Positions 1-12,900 are shown, counted from the first letter of the stretch. The stretch: 64,000 bases of DNA from Hypomesus transpacificus (GCF_021917145.1 NC_061074.1:8477882-8541881), one strand, 5' to 3'. Notes: generated by a model not told the origin, from the letters alone. A program made the numbers and translations.

Positions 1-390
1 ATCTATTACAAAAATCTATGTTAAGGAATGTTAGCTTATACTCATCACTTATGATTGACCTCATTTCACCTTTAAGCAATGCACTTCCAACATCCCATCA
101 ATCTATTGCAGAATGTGAACAATATACTTACATTTGTTAATTTAGTATTAGTGTTGAGGTAAACCTTTCCTGTCTGTCATGCTTTAAGTCAGACACATTA
201 AGGGATTTAGGCTAAACCTGGAAAGAATAATGTCTCTCCTCCCTTCACTTCTGCCTCAGTCTTGGCTGAGATTAAGTTTGTAACAACATACCTAACTTTG
301 TGGGTGTGAAGGAGGTTTAGCCCTGCTAAGTCCATCTTATTTGTGCTACTATAAACACTGTCTTTTCGTCTGTCATGTTTTACAGTTGAC
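1..390 (+). other. bicra intron and splice acceptor upstream of the start codon
   Basis: No coding sequence is recognised here. The stretch ends in a pyrimidine-rich acceptor (AG at 384-385) followed by five untranslated bases and the bicra ATG. The true 5' non-coding exon(s) and promoter of bicra must therefore lie to the left of the window. Confidence 0.6.
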
Positions 391-714
391 ATGGATGATG
401 AAGACGGCAGGTGCCTGCTAGATGTAATTTGGTAAGTTTGTGTCCCACCAGACATGTGTTGGTTGTGTTCATGTGTGATACAACATTGGACCAATCCTTA
501 CTGATGTCCCTCTCCCACAGTGACCCTCAAGCACTCAACGACTTTCTTCATGGATCAGAGACCCATGTGAGTATCCTCTGCTAGGTCTTCAAACGCTTTT
601 GATTTATGCAGGGCTGGAACTGTACCTGCCAACCGGGTAAACGGTAGGATGGATATTTTTAATATCTGCCTGAGTGACAACATGGAGCACACAGGCCACA
701 TACCACCTCCCGTT

Positions 715-746
<32 letters not shown>

Positions 747-3700
747 AGGAGACGTGTGTTCTTCTCTCAATCCTCTGCTTATGGGTGTCTGTGCTGTTTG
801 ATTGCACTCTATTCCTCCCTCCGTTTTCCCCTTTTATTAATACACAAAAGGACAGAAACTAATCTAATGCTTGCAATATTTGTTTTCGTACTATCCTTTT
901 GTTTCTGCTCCTTTTTATACTTTGACTTTCACTTCGGTGTCTTTGTCTTCGATCTTTGGTTGATCGTCGGGTCTGTGCTGTCCTTTCTGCTGTACTCTGT
1001 TTGATGGCCTGTCTGCATTCCCCTCTGTCTTGTCCTTGTGGCGTTTCCCCTCCTGCCGGGCTGTCTGTGGTGTCCTGTCTGTCCTATCCTGGGTGTGTCC
1101 TGTCTGTCCTATCCTGGGTGTGTCCTGTCTGTCCTATCCTGGCTATGTCTGTCTGTAGCTGGACACTGATGACCTTTTGGATGGCTCAAGTGACCCCTCA
1201 AGCTCGTTCTTCTCCACCGCTGGGGTGAGTAACATCCCCCATCCTTCTGTCTCCCTTCATATGTGTAGCATGCGTCTCCCCCCCGCCCGCCCACCCAATA
1301 ACATACGTCCACCGTCTCCAAGCTCCAGTTGACCCCGTTGTGACCCCAGGAAGGTCATGGGGCCTGCTTTGTCAACATCTTTCTGTCACCAGCAGCTCCA
1401 TTCCTCTTCATTCCACATGCCATCTTCACTACTCACCGTCACCGGGCTTCAATTTGACTCTCTTGTCCCCTAGGACCATGTTCCCGAGATCCAGCCAGCC
1501 GTCCAGCTGTCCGTCAGCGAGCCGCCAGGCCTGCCCAGAGTCAGCGTGGACCTGGACTTCCTGGAGGACGATGACATCCTGGGCGGCTCTCCGGGTGGCG
1601 GGGAAGGCGGGAGCAACGGCATCGGGACCAATCACGAGCCGTGTGACATCCTGCAGCAGAGCCTGGCGGAAGCCAATATCACAGAGCAGAGCCTACAGGA
1701 GGCCGAGGCCGAGCTGGACCTGGGATCCTTTGGCATACCGGGCCTGGCACAGGTGGTCCAGACTCTACCGGATGCCAGCCTGTCTGGGGCTGGGGGCACT
1801 GCAGTCGGTGTAGGAATAGGAGTGGGTGTCGGGGGAACGACAACGATCTTCCCGGGGCCAGGCCCTAGTACCACTGCCACACCTCCCAACGCAACGGCTG
1901 ACATGCTGGGATCAGTTCTGGCTCATCAGGGCCTACAGCTCCAGTCCCAGGTCATGAACAAGGCTATAAGTGTTCAGCCCTTCATGCAACAAGTAGGCCT
2001 TGGAAATGTAACTCTTCAACCGATTTCAAGTCTCCAAGCTCTTCCTAATGGGAGTCAGTCTGGACATTTGGGCATTGGACAGATACAAGTAGTGGGTCAG
2101 CCCACTGTTATGACTATAAACCAGTCTGGGCAGCCTATCCTGGCCAAAGCCATGGGTGGCTACCAGCTGCACCAGCCGGGGCCCGAGGCCGCCGGCGCAG
2201 GGACGCAGGCGGGGCTTGGAGGATCCGTCCTGAGCTCTGGAGGGGGACTTTTGATCCAAGGGGGCAAAGCCACTCTGGGATCTCCTGCTTTAAACGGACC
2301 TGCTGTCTGCGTCAGCAGCAGCAGCACCAGCAGCTCCAGCAGCACTATGACGACTCCTGCTGGCCTCATGGGCTTCGGCAATACCCCTCTGAGCGCGGGG
2401 CTCGGACCCCAGGCACAAGCGCAAGGCCAAATCATGCAGATCATCCAACGCACTCCAACCCCCATCCAACCCAAACCCCCCCAAGGGGGAGCCATCCAAC
2501 CCAAAATCTTCAAGCAGCAGCAGCAGCAGCCAGTGCCCCATCCCCTGCAAAATGATGCCAACAAGGCTCTAGGGGTGCAGCAAGTCCCAGTTTCCGCTGC
2601 TCAGAATGTAGCCTTTCTGACGGGCAAGCCAGGCTCTAATGTTGTCCTGAGCACACAGGCTGGGTCTCAGGGCCCCCAGTTCCAACAGACCCTGTTCAAG
2701 CAGCAAGGAGCCCACACGTCAGGCAAGCCTCTCAGTGTGCACTTGTTGAATCAATCGGGTAGCATTGTTATTCCCTCCCAGACGGTTCTGCAGGGTCAGA
2801 ACCATCAGTTCCTGCTGCCTCAGTTGCAGGCAGGGGGCCAGATCTTGACCCAGCACCATGGTGGCCACATCATCACCAGCCAGGGCCCCGGAGGGCAGCT
2901 CATTGCCAACCAGATCCTTTCTGCCAACCAGAACATCAACCTGAGCCAGGTATTAGCCTCGCAGGGGCACCCTGGCGCCGCCCACATCCTCTCTGGACAC
3001 ATCCAGCTGCAGCCCGGCCAGATGGGTCACCCCACTCTCTTCCAGATGCCTGTCACGATAGCCCAGACCCAGACCCAGACCCACCCTATCACGGGCCATG
3101 CCCAGACTGTCATCCAGGGCATGCCCATCCAGAACTCCCTGGCCATGCTGAGCCAGGTGGAGGGCCTGAGCCCGGCCGTCAGCCTGCAGCCTGCCCTGCA
3201 GCCCCAGGCGGGGGGAGTCCCCAGCAGCAGCGGCGGCGGCGCGGCCGTCATGGCCCAGGGCCAGCCCGGGGAGAGCGTCACCGTGCTGGGGAGCACCACG
3301 GAGCAGGCGGCTCACCCCGGGCAGCACAACACGCAGTCGTCCATCCTCACCATGCAGACGGCTCCCTCCTCTGGGGCCGTGTCGGTCCCCTCGTCCTCTC
3401 CGTCCTTGTCTGTGTCCACCTCGTCCTCCGTGAGCACCGTGGGGCTGGGCCAGGCCCAGCACAGCCCAGGCAGGGTGCTGTTCACCCCCCAGGGCTCAAG
3501 CATGATCCTGAGCCAAGAGTCGCTGCAAATGTTCCTGCAACAGGTCAGTGTGCTCCGTCAGCTGCTTGTTTACACTGTCTGCGAAACAGTTAACATTGGC
3601 AAATAAAAAAAAAGAACGATAACTTGCACGGAGTGATGTCCTGGTCTGACCTCTCTGGTTTACTATTTTACCCCCCCCCACCCCTGCGTTGGTAATTATA

Positions 3701-6700
3701 CTTGTGTCAGGACCAGCGCCAGCAAACAGAGAATGACTCCGCCCCCTCTGTGGGCATACCAGCGTCTGTTATCGTCAGCAGCAGCACCACTGATCTGGCC
3801 CCCTCAGGCCATGACGGCCTAGTATCTGAGGCTCAGGTGGGCCACAGCCTCTGCCCCTCCCCTGGCCCCACCCACATGGCAACAGTGGTAAAGCAGGTAG
3901 AAACGCCCCCCCCCCCTTCCCCTTATGCTAAGCCCCGCCCACCTGTTGCTGCCGCTGTCGTTGCCACTGCGTTAGGGTGCCGTCTGTCCCTGCAGCCTTG
4001 TCTCTCCCCAAGTCACTACTACTTGGTCTGCTTACCTTCTCCTCATCTTTCTCCTCATCTTCCTCCTCCTTCTCATCTTCCTCATCCATCTCTTCCTCTT
4101 CATCCTCCTTCTCCTCCCCCTTCTCCTCATCTTCCTCCCCCTTCTCATCTTCCTCCTCCTCTTCATCCTTCTTCTTTCTGCCACACTGACAATGGTGGTG
4201 CATGGTGTCCAAATCCTGCCTCATTTCCATTGCCATGTCCTTTGTCCATACGTACAACTGTGGTATTATTAACGTGTCTGGCTGTTTGCCTGTTTGTGTG
4301 TCTCTGCACGTTGGCTTGATCATACTCACTGTTTCACTGTTTTGCCATGCATGATGCTAAACAGACTCTTAATGTAGTGAGTGGGTATCTATGGCTGTGA
4401 GCACGCTGGTGTTTTTCAGCTAATGACTCATGTTTGTGCCTTTTAGAATGATCCTCCTAAATCCTCTACCTGTCACTGTCTCTCAGACATCTTTCTTTGC
4501 ATGAGCACATCTGGTCAACTCACTGACCCTCCTTCATCTTGTGCACACTCAGGATGGTATACTCTACCCTACCCCCAGCTGGTAAACTCTACCCTACCCC
4601 CAGCTGGTATACTCTACCTTACCCCCAGCTGGTATACTCTACCCTACCCCCAGCTGGTAAACTCTACCCTACCCCCAGCTGGTATACTCTACCCTACCCC
4701 CAGCTGGTATTCTCTACCCTACCCCCAGCTGGTAAACTCTACCCTACCCCCAGCTGGTATACTCTACCCTACCCCCAGCTGGTATTCTCTACCCTACCCC
4801 AGCTGGTATACTCTACCCCCAGCTGGTACACCCTACCCCCAGCTGGTACACCCTACCCCCAGCTGGTACACCCTACTTCTAGCACAGTAGCCTAGATCTC
4901 TTGTTTTGAACTAAATCCACAGCTTTCACCCCCCCCCCCCTAACGACTAGCTCTGACCTGCTCCCCTAAACCCTCCAATCATCACACAAGCTCCATCCCA
5001 GACCTGCTGACCTCCGCCCCTTGCTGGTTCCCTCTGTTTTCCTTTAGCTAATCACAGGAGCAGCTGTATTATTATCCAAATACAGTTATAATGATGTTTT
5101 TATGCTGTTATCTTTATCTCAAATTACTTGCAATTCAAGGTTGTGATGACCTCAATCTGATTTGCTACACTATTCACAGGCAATTTTGCAAGCTTTAGTG
5201 TTATCTGTGGTACTGTTTGTCACTGAATCTCTTTCTGCTTGCAGATGTGTGTGTGTGTGGTTTTGTGCTTGAAGTCCTCTTGCCTCCTGTTATTCTGCTG
5301 TAAAAACGTGTCAGTCCAAATATTTAGTGTGACCTTTGTGTTTCTGGATTGGAGGCCTTGCTATATCTCTGATGGTCTCCTTGTTTGTTTGGATCCCATG
5401 TCTTCAGGTTCCTCCCACTGGTCACCCACAGCCCCTGCGGATCCAGAGCATGTCCCCCTCTCAGCCCCTTGCCACGCACACAGCCCCCCCTCCCCTGGCT
5501 GACAGCCCCCAGCCTTCCCCCTCCCCGCTCACCCTGGGTCAGCACATCCAGTCCCCACACCACCAGCAGCAGCAGTCCCGCCCCCCGTCTCAGCCCCAGC
5601 CCCAGGCCCAGACTCCATCTCGCTCCTGCACACCCTCCTCCCTCCCCCTCTTCATCGTCCACAACCAGCTCCCCGGGTCCCCCCAGCCGGCCCCTCAGCC
5701 CCAGCAGCAGCAGCAGCAGCACCCCCCGTCGGCTCACATCCAGGTCCAGCTCCAGCTGCAGCCCCAGGCTCGACCGCCCTCGCAGCCCGCTCCCTTCCAG
5801 CCCGACATGCCTCCCGCCTCCTGCTCCCCCAAGCCCCCCCAGGCCCCTCCGGCCCAGTTCCAGTTCACGGCACCCCCCCTCAGCACTGTGGTGAAGGCCC
5901 AGGTGCCTCTTCAGGGGCTGACCGCCGAGCAGCAACACCACCTGCAGCTGGTAGCGGCTCAGCTCCAGACGCTGTCCACCATCACCCAGCCCTCGCCTCA
6001 GCAGAAGCAGCTGCTGGAGAAGCTGCACCAGGTAACAGCGCCCCCCCCCCCCCCCCCCCCCCCCTCAGACAGAGCCCTCACACGCTGGCCCATGTGTGTC
6101 CAGTTCAGTGTCCTTGACCGCCCCGAGCGAGGCTGCCTGGGGGCGTTAGTGAACCCTCCTCCTCATTCTTCCTCCCAGGTCCAGCAGAACATTCTCCTGC
6201 AGGCCAAGCAGCTTCCGTTTGGCTCCCAGCAAGATGTGCCTGTCACTCCAGGTTTGACATCAGCAGCCAGCTCTGGAACACCTCTCCAGCTCCCCCCACT
6301 CTTGCAACAGACATCAGTGCTCGTCAAGACCCCTATCACAGGTCAGACATGACCATTCTTAACATTGAATGTACTACTTAATACCGAATGTTTTTGTCAG
6401 TGTAACCAGCTCTTGGTTGCCTGTTAACTCTCTTTTTGAAAGAATCTCTCTTCAACTTCTGTTTTCGACTTCTCTCCTCAGCATCCAATGACCTGCAGGT
6501 ATTCTCAGGATCCCAAGGACCCTGTGGGACAGTTAACCAGGTGGTTACTCCAGGCAGCCTTACACAATCTGTACAGGTGAGCACCACGACCACTGCATCC
6601 TCCAGTGGGATCGAATGTAGAGAGTATGACTGCTCTGACCCTCCCGTCTCCCCCCCCCCCCTCCCCATCCTGTCCTGGTGCAGCCAAAGGTGGGTGTGGT

Positions 6701-8949
6701 CAGCTCAGTGGGAGGGGTCAGCTCAGTGGGAGGGGTCAACTCAGTGGGAGGGGTCAGCTCAGTGGGAGGGGTCAACTCAGTGGGAGGGGTCAGCTCAGTG
6801 GGAGGGGTCAACTCAGTGGGAGGGGTCAGCTCAGTGGGAGGGGTCAGCTCAGTGGGAGGGGTGTCTGGGGAAAGCTGGGTTGTAGATTCAGGTGTTGGGG
6901 ACGGCTCCGTCCACTGGCCGCTGGTCCCATCCAGAGCAAGGTGAGGTCACAGTGAGGACGACCTGGGTGCAGAGCAGGCCTGGGGTCAGGGGTCAGGCAC
7001 GGTGGATGAGTTCTTTAGTCTGGTCTTGATGTTGTCTTTTTTCTCCCACTCTTGTCACAGACGACAACTTTGAAGATGCCTTTCTGCATGGAGCCCAGCA
7101 AGGAAGCCAGGTGTGTTTGGGTTCAGCTGCGTTTACTGTGTTTGCTGCTAGACCTGCGTTTTAGAGCAAGGCCTTGGTTATCAGACCTAGTGATAGTTTG
7201 TGTTTCTCGTATGACGTAACTAAAGTGACAAACGCAAATGAGATGTAAATCCCAGTTCGATCGACATGTTTGAAAAGGTTGTCGTGTGTGTGTGCGTGTG
7301 CAGGATGCTGGAGCAGCTTAGGAAGCAGCAGGGGTCCGTTCTGTATCCAGACCAAAGCGCTCCGTTCCGCTGCTTCGAGGACACTCTGCACAGACTGCTG
7401 CCTTATCACCTCTACCAGGGCACCGCGTCCTCCCCCCACGACTACCGCAGAGGTAACCCCCCAAGCCTCCCCTTGCTTCCCCAGCCCCCCTCTGCCTCTA
7501 CTACCCCCCCACCCCCCCCCCCCCCCCACACACACACACACACACACACCCAAGTCTGACCACATTCTCCCCTCTCTTCCTCCCCAGTGGACGATGAGTT
7601 TGAGAGCGTCTCCAGTCAACTCCTGAAGCGAACGCAGGCGATGATCGACAAGTACCGCCACCTGCTCTTTGAGGAATCCAAAGTAAGTTTACAAGTTGCG
7701 AGTTCCTCGGCCTTGGTTCCACCTGGCCGTGACGCGTATTTAACCCGTGATTGTTGTTGGAATACAAGCAGAGGCTGGGTCCCTCGGCAGAGATGGTGAT
7801 GATCGACCGGATGTTCATCCAGGAGGAGAAGATCGCCCTGGGTCAGGACCGGATTCTGGCCAAGGAGAGACCAGGTACCTCCACCTACACCCTGGGAAAG
7901 CCCACACTCTCTAAACTCTCCATCCTGGAATATAATGCATTTGTTTTAGCAAACTTGGCAAGCTTTTATTCAAAGCGAAATATATGGGGGGATTTGAACC
8001 TGAAATGATCTGCAGTCAAATGTTCTACCACTGAGCCCCCCCCCCTAATGATGATGTTTCTCTCTGTCTCTCTCTTGTCTCTCTCTCTGTACCTCTCTTT
8101 CTGTACGTCTCTCTCTCTACCTCTCTCTCTGTACGTCTCTCTCTGTACCTCTCTCTCTGTACCTCTCTCTCTGTACGTCTCTCTCTGTCTCTCTTTCTGT
8201 CTCTCTCTCTCCAGAGGAGTATGTTGCCAACTCGCGCATGTTGGAGAGTGCGTCTGCCGTGTCCTCCCAGCCCCCCCTGCCTGCTGGCCTCAGCTCTGGG
8301 AGGGCTAGAACAGAGCCCCCTCCTGTATCCACGGGATCTACCCCAACAGCTGCTCCCCCGGTCCCGCCCCCGGGCCCCGCCCCTGCCCCCAGCACGACCC
8401 CTGCCCCGCCCCCGTCCCACTTCCCCTCTACCAGGTTGGTGATAAAGCAGGCTGGAGGTGGGGCCTCGGTGTCCTGGTCCAGTAGCTGCTCCCCGGCCCC
8501 TGCTCCAGGGGTCAAACCCCCGGCGTCTGAGGCTGCCAGGCAGAGCTCATCCTTCAGCCGCGCCCCGCCTCCCTCGTCGTCCTACTCCTCCTCTCGATTG
8601 GCCGACGACGACGACGCTCTCCCTCAGCGAACTAGCAAACCGCCCATCAAGACCTACGAGGCCCGCCGGCGAATCGGCTTGAAGCTGAAGATCAAACAGG
8701 AGGCGGGCTTTAGCAAGGTGGTCCACAACACCGCCTTGGACCCGGTCCACACTCAGCCCCAACACAACACCCAGCCCCAGCCTCCACCTCAGCCCCTAGC
8801 GAAGGCCAGCCCTGCAGCCCCCTCCATCACTACTGTGATCAGGACTCCTCCCCCAACCTGTAGTGCTGCTTCCTCGTCAACAACCTCTGTAGAAACCACA
8901 CAATCCAGCCTCCCCCAGCGAGGCCAGGCTCCCCCCAGCACTGCCCCCC

Positions 8950-8980
<31 letters not shown>

Positions 8981-9935
8981 CTCCCACCCCTGGTCTTCCT
9001 CCACGTCCTCCTCCGCCCCCTCCATGGCTCAGATGAACGGGACTTTAGAGCACCACGACGTCAGCGGAGTCAAACGCAACCCCGCCTCCACGGCGACCCC
9101 GCCCCAGACCACGTGTCGCCTGCCCCTGCGGAAGACCTACCGGGAGAACATCAGCCCCCGCGTCCGTCCGGGTGTACCGGGGGGAGGGGGTGACAGCCTG
9201 CCCTACCCCAGGCCTGTCTCCTCTCCCCCCAAACCCCAGACGCCATCCTCCCCCTCGGCCTCGGACAGGACTGTGATAGCCAGCGTGAAGCTGGAGAACA
9301 GAGGCGGTAGAGAGGCCTCTCAGCCACACGCTGAGCCAGGCCTCGAGGGGGGGAGGCTGGGGAACTCGGTAGACGCTCTGGGCCACGTCTTCGCCCGCGG
9401 CGTCAAAGCCCCCCAGCAGCCTCAGCGGCGCTCCGACAGGGAGGAGGAGGAGGAGGAGAGGGAGGCGAAGAAAGCGGACCCCGGTGCTGATGCGGGGAAG
9501 TACAAGAGGGTCAGCAGTAAAAACAGACAGAGGGAAGGTGGGCCGTTTCGGATGGACCAGCACGCCCCCGGGCCCCCCTCCCCGGCTGACTCCTCCTTCA
9601 CCAGGGACTCTTCCCTTCCTGCCAAACGCTGCAAGTCCGATTCCCCCGACATGGACATGGACAATGCCAGCTTCTCCAGCGGCAGCCCGCCCGACGAGTC
9701 TCTGACCGACCACCTGCAGAGTGCCATCGACAGCATCCTCAACCTGCAGCAGGGGCCGTCCGCCCGTCAGGGCAGTAAAGGTGGCGGCTCCCGGCCCCAC
9801 CACCACCACCAGCGGCCAGGCGCCTCAGGGCCCTCGTCCCACAGACCCTCAGTCCCCCCCTCGTCGTCGTCTGCCTCCCTGGCCACCGGTCGCGGTCACA
9901 ACGGCAGCCTGGTGCCCCAGACTCACAGCAGATAA
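391..9935 (+). CDS. bicra: BRD4-interacting chromatin-remodelling complex-associated protein (BICRA/GLTSCR1)
   Basis: This is the defining subunit of the non-canonical BAF (GBAF/ncBAF) SWI/SNF chromatin-remodelling complex and acts in the nucleus with BRD9. Exons: 391-431, 521-566, 1159-1224, 1474-3543, 3711-3896, 5408-6031, 6179-6341, 6482-6576, 7061-7110, 7304-7452, 7588-7682, 7772-7874, 8215-9935. They join in phase to about 1802 aa; human is about 1560. The N-terminus (MDDEDGRCLLDVICDP) is the family signature. Then follow a long Gln/Gly/Ser/Pro-rich region with poly-Q and poly-P, and the conserved GLTSCR1 domain (about residues 1105-1230, containing EPSKEARMLEQLRKQQGSVL). The C-terminal half is Ser/Pro-rich with acidic and basic patches. 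A VSSVGG minisatellite at 6698-6859 could be an extra exon, but its phase does not fit, so I left it out. Start and stop are clear; the small middle exons are less certain. Confidence 0.95.
721..746. repeat. poly-C homopolymer in bicra intron 2
   Basis: An uninterrupted run of C in the intron between exons 521-566 and 1159-1224. Similar long C runs recur at 6041-6064, 7506-7527, 11787-11802, 37315-37330 and 45169-45181. Run length is likely to vary and to be error-prone in sequencing. Confidence 0.9.
1085..1142. repeat. short tandem repeat, about 25-bp unit
   Basis: Two to three near-identical copies of a unit of the form TGTCCTATCCTGGGTGTGTC lie just upstream of the bicra exon 3 acceptor. 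Confidence 0.7.
3990..4190. repeat. polypyrimidine (TCC/TTC-rich) tract in bicra intron 5
   Basis: About 200 bases of almost pure C/T on the + strand, mostly TCC, TTC and TCA triplets. It gives spurious Ser/Pro-rich and Glu-rich open frames on both strands. It lies wholly within the intron 3897-5407. Confidence 0.85.
4548..4880. repeat. minisatellite, about 25-bp unit (about 13 copies)
   Basis: A tandem array in bicra intron 5 whose unit contains AGCTGGTATACTCTACCC followed by poly-C. Units alternate TATA, TAAA and TATT variants. The last few copies are shorter (about 20 bp) with TACACC. The open frames across it are repeat artefacts. Confidence 0.95.
6698..6859 (+). repeat. 18-bp minisatellite (9 copies) reading VSSVGG/VNSVGG
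   Basis: Nine exact-length 18-bp units of the form GGTCAGCTCAGTGGGAGG, with S- and N-type units partly alternating. An acceptor-like CAG precedes it at 6681-6683, and a GTGAGG donor follows near 6942. The frame continuing from bicra exon 8 reads through as VSSVGG repeats. That would leave two extra bases at the donor, whereas the next exon (7061) needs phase 0. I treat it as intronic or as a damaged or mis-assembled exon. Confidence 0.9.
7924..8045 (-). repeat. tRNA-Cys-headed SINE fragment in bicra intron
   Basis: On the minus strand, 7986-8045 resembles a cytoplasmic tRNA-Cys with GCA anticodon: a D-arm GCTCAGTGGTAGAACATT, an anticodon arm TTGACTGCAGATCA, then GGTTCAAATCC. Part of the 5' stem and the variable/T-arm region are deleted. 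Directly after it comes a tail of the form CGCTTTGAATAAAAGC, matching the 3' tail of the other SINEs here. This makes it a SINE remnant rather than a functional tRNA gene. Confidence 0.65.
8050..8214. repeat. CT-rich microsatellite with GTACGT/GTACCT interruptions
   Basis: A degenerate CTCTCTGTAC repeat that also forms the polypyrimidine tract of the acceptor of the last bicra exon (AG at 8213-8214). Confidence 0.85.
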
Positions 9936-12900
9936 CAGCCCCTCAGCCTGAGGGCAGACTGATACACACACACACACACACAGACAGACTGGGGACATTC
10001 TGAACAAAATCACTGTGCTCTGCTGAGCTGTGTCGGCCTAGTTTGTCCATTTGAATTGTCCAAAAAGATTTCTTTGTCGTTTACTACTTGACTCAGTACT
10101 CTCGCTGGGGCTGGGGGGGGGGGGGGGGCGGTTGGGGTGGGGGGGGTGGGCGAGGCAACTGTTCTGCATCGTCTGTGTGGTAAGTCAGAATGTTAAAGCT
10201 GCAACTGTGAGCTCTTCTCTTCTACGGTCAGGAAACAAGATGAGTTGGTCGGAAGTTATTACTGTCAAGAGCCACTCATTTTTTGCGCTTTGTTTTCTCT
10301 CCCTGCATTCTTCTACATTCCTCTGTCATGTGACATCTGTCATGTGCTTTTGGCACCGGTCCACCCCACCCTCCACGGTCTGTTGTTCTTCAGCTGCCCA
10401 CAGAGGAGCTGAGAACACGCAGCATCGCTCACAGGTTCCAGCTGCCCTCTGGGTTACCCTGATCAGGAGGAAAGGGAGGGAGAGAGAGGGGGGGGAGAGG
10501 GAGGGAGAGAAAGGAGGGGGAGGGAGGGACAGAGGAGAGAGAGGGAAGGGAGAGAGAGGGTGAAAAGGAGGGAGAGAGAGGTTGACCTGGTTTAGAGATC
10601 CCATTTATCACGTCTTTCTTCATTCTCTTTCCCTGTAGCGTGATGCGTAACATTGGAAACATACTCTGGTTTAGTCTGTAAATCTCCCACCAGGCTGTTC
10701 ACATTTTTCATTTCATATACATGTTGCATATAACTGATTAGATGTACCGTCCAGAGCCTGCTGGATTTATAGTGAAGTGGTTTACTTTGTGGCTGCTCTT
10801 GAGAATTGTATTACTGTAACAAGGTGTAAAATGAACATGTATTGATGAAATTGACATGCTAAAACTCTCTTTTTGTTTGGTTTGAACGTCATTGATTTTC
10901 CAGGCACATGTTTTTTTTTAGACACCTTTGTTGCTGACTTTGCCAGGTTTGGGACATTATGCATATCTGTCAACCGATGCCAGGCCAGTCTTTAATTGTT
11001 GATCTTTTTCCTTTGTTATCAGTCTTTGCCTAATTTCTCCCTGTCACACTGTCAATCCTCCAGCCCCTTCCCCTTCTGTCGCCTGGTGGACAATTCAAAT
11101 ACAGCGAGAGCAATGACATTGAAAAAAGAACAATAATAATGTAAAAAAAACAAGAATGAGATAAAAGGCCGTAAGAAAATTCGAAGTATAGTATTACAGA
11201 TTAATTTTGTATTGTATTTATTGTGTATAATGACACTTTTTCAAAAGAAATGTACATTTAGTAAAACTGTAAATTAAACCTTGCTTCTTTTATGAAACAT
11301 TCATCACATGTATGTTTTATTAATTCCCTCGTGTTTGCTTATGGGTAACATAACTGCACGGTCAAAGATCAGACCAACAGATGTTTAACCGTGAGCTCAT
11401 TCCAGTGGGGAACACTGCAATGTGTCCGATGGCCACCAGGTGGCGTGTGGAGGTGGAAATGTGTGGTTCTATCGAGCTCCAGAGTTCAGAGGATTCGGGA
11501 GGAGCGAGAGGGTTCAGAGTGATGAGGGGGGAAAGCGAACGATTCTCTAAATGCAGTGTTGTTTCATGAGTCATGTGGTCTAAAAAGAATGATGAAAGTC
11601 AAACTGGGATCCACCACAAACATTGTGCCTAACAACCGTAGTGCCTAACAACCGTAGTCCCTAACAACCGTAGCATATCGTCAAACGGGGAATGCAGGCA
11701 AAAGAGGAGGAGGATGTCTGTGTGGAGTTATGCCACCTAGCTTGAAGGAACTGACTCCACCCAAATCATTTATTCAGCCCTAACACCCCCCCCCCCCCCC
11801 CCGTATGTACACACCCTAACCTCTATGAATGCAAGGTCTCATCCCGTCCCTACGCAGCAAGGCTTTAAGGTTTTCCCCAGAGCACTTACAAGGCATCCCT
11901 GGAAGAGGAGGTGCATTAAGGAGAGAGAGGAGGAGGAGAACAGTTGTGTTTCAGTGTGTCCCCTGCTAGCAGCTCAAGGACCGTTGGCAGACCTGGAGCT
12001 CAGCTGAAACGTATTTAACCCTGGAGGAGGACTGTCCTGCAGTGATTTCGTGTTTTGACTCTCTGCTGAGGGCTCATATTTGTTGACATAAGTGAACCTG
12101 TACGTGTAGCAGCAGCCCATCCAGGAGGTTCCTTTAGCTCTCGTCCTCGAGTTCAAACGTTTTTTTTCCAGACTCCAGAAGGCAGAGGAGAGATTGAAGT
12201 GCGTGGAAACCATTACCAGGTACAAACTTATTTCCGTTTATCTCTCTATATATATAGAGATATATATATATATATTCTAGAGGTGTTCTTGAAGTGTAAT
12301 TCTGTTGTCTTTAATGTGAAAATACAGATATTTTTCTATCTTACCTGATATCAAAAGGGTCACATGGAAATTGTGATAATGGAAAAAAGGAAGTCTTGAT
12401 TGTGTTTCATCAGTAAAGCAGGAAGTTTTGGATGTAAGACTTAGCAAGAGCTCTCCCATGTCATTTTTTCCACTGCTATGCCCTTCCGTTCATTCTGTAA
12501 ACAAGTTGGATAATTGATGTGCATGTTAACCCTGAGCAAAAAAAATGTGTTGATCAAAAACTAACACTTTGACACGTATTCACGTATTCTGTTTTGAATG
12601 TTCTAGAACGATAACTCGATCCAGCTCGGCAGGACTGTTGCAATTGTGGTGTGCAAAACCCACAAGGCATTTTCCATCATCTTTCAAGTTTGGGAGTTAA
12701 ACTCCAAGCCTGGCACAAGCCATGAGCTTTACTCATAGGAGCTCTGTTGAATCAGATCCCAATGCTGTACCAGGAGTCATTCTCCCCAGTAGAGAACTGT
12801 CTTATGCCTCATGTTGCACAAACCCTATGCCAAGCCAAACCCCTTTTTCATCCATCTCCGGCCTTTGCCATTCTGACAAACCCCTCTTGGCTCATTTATC

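Noticed and set aside
2160-2564. Antisense open frames over the large bicra exon
   Set aside because: GC-rich, low-complexity coding sequence commonly opens antisense frames; there is no independent evidence of a gene.
4501-4895. Pro/Tyr-rich open frames of about 120 codons
   Set aside because: They come from the 25-bp minisatellite in bicra intron 5.
7986-8045. Possible tRNA-Cys gene on the minus strand
   Set aside because: The acceptor stem, variable loop and T-arm are incomplete, and a SINE-type tail follows directly, so it cannot fold into a full cloverleaf.
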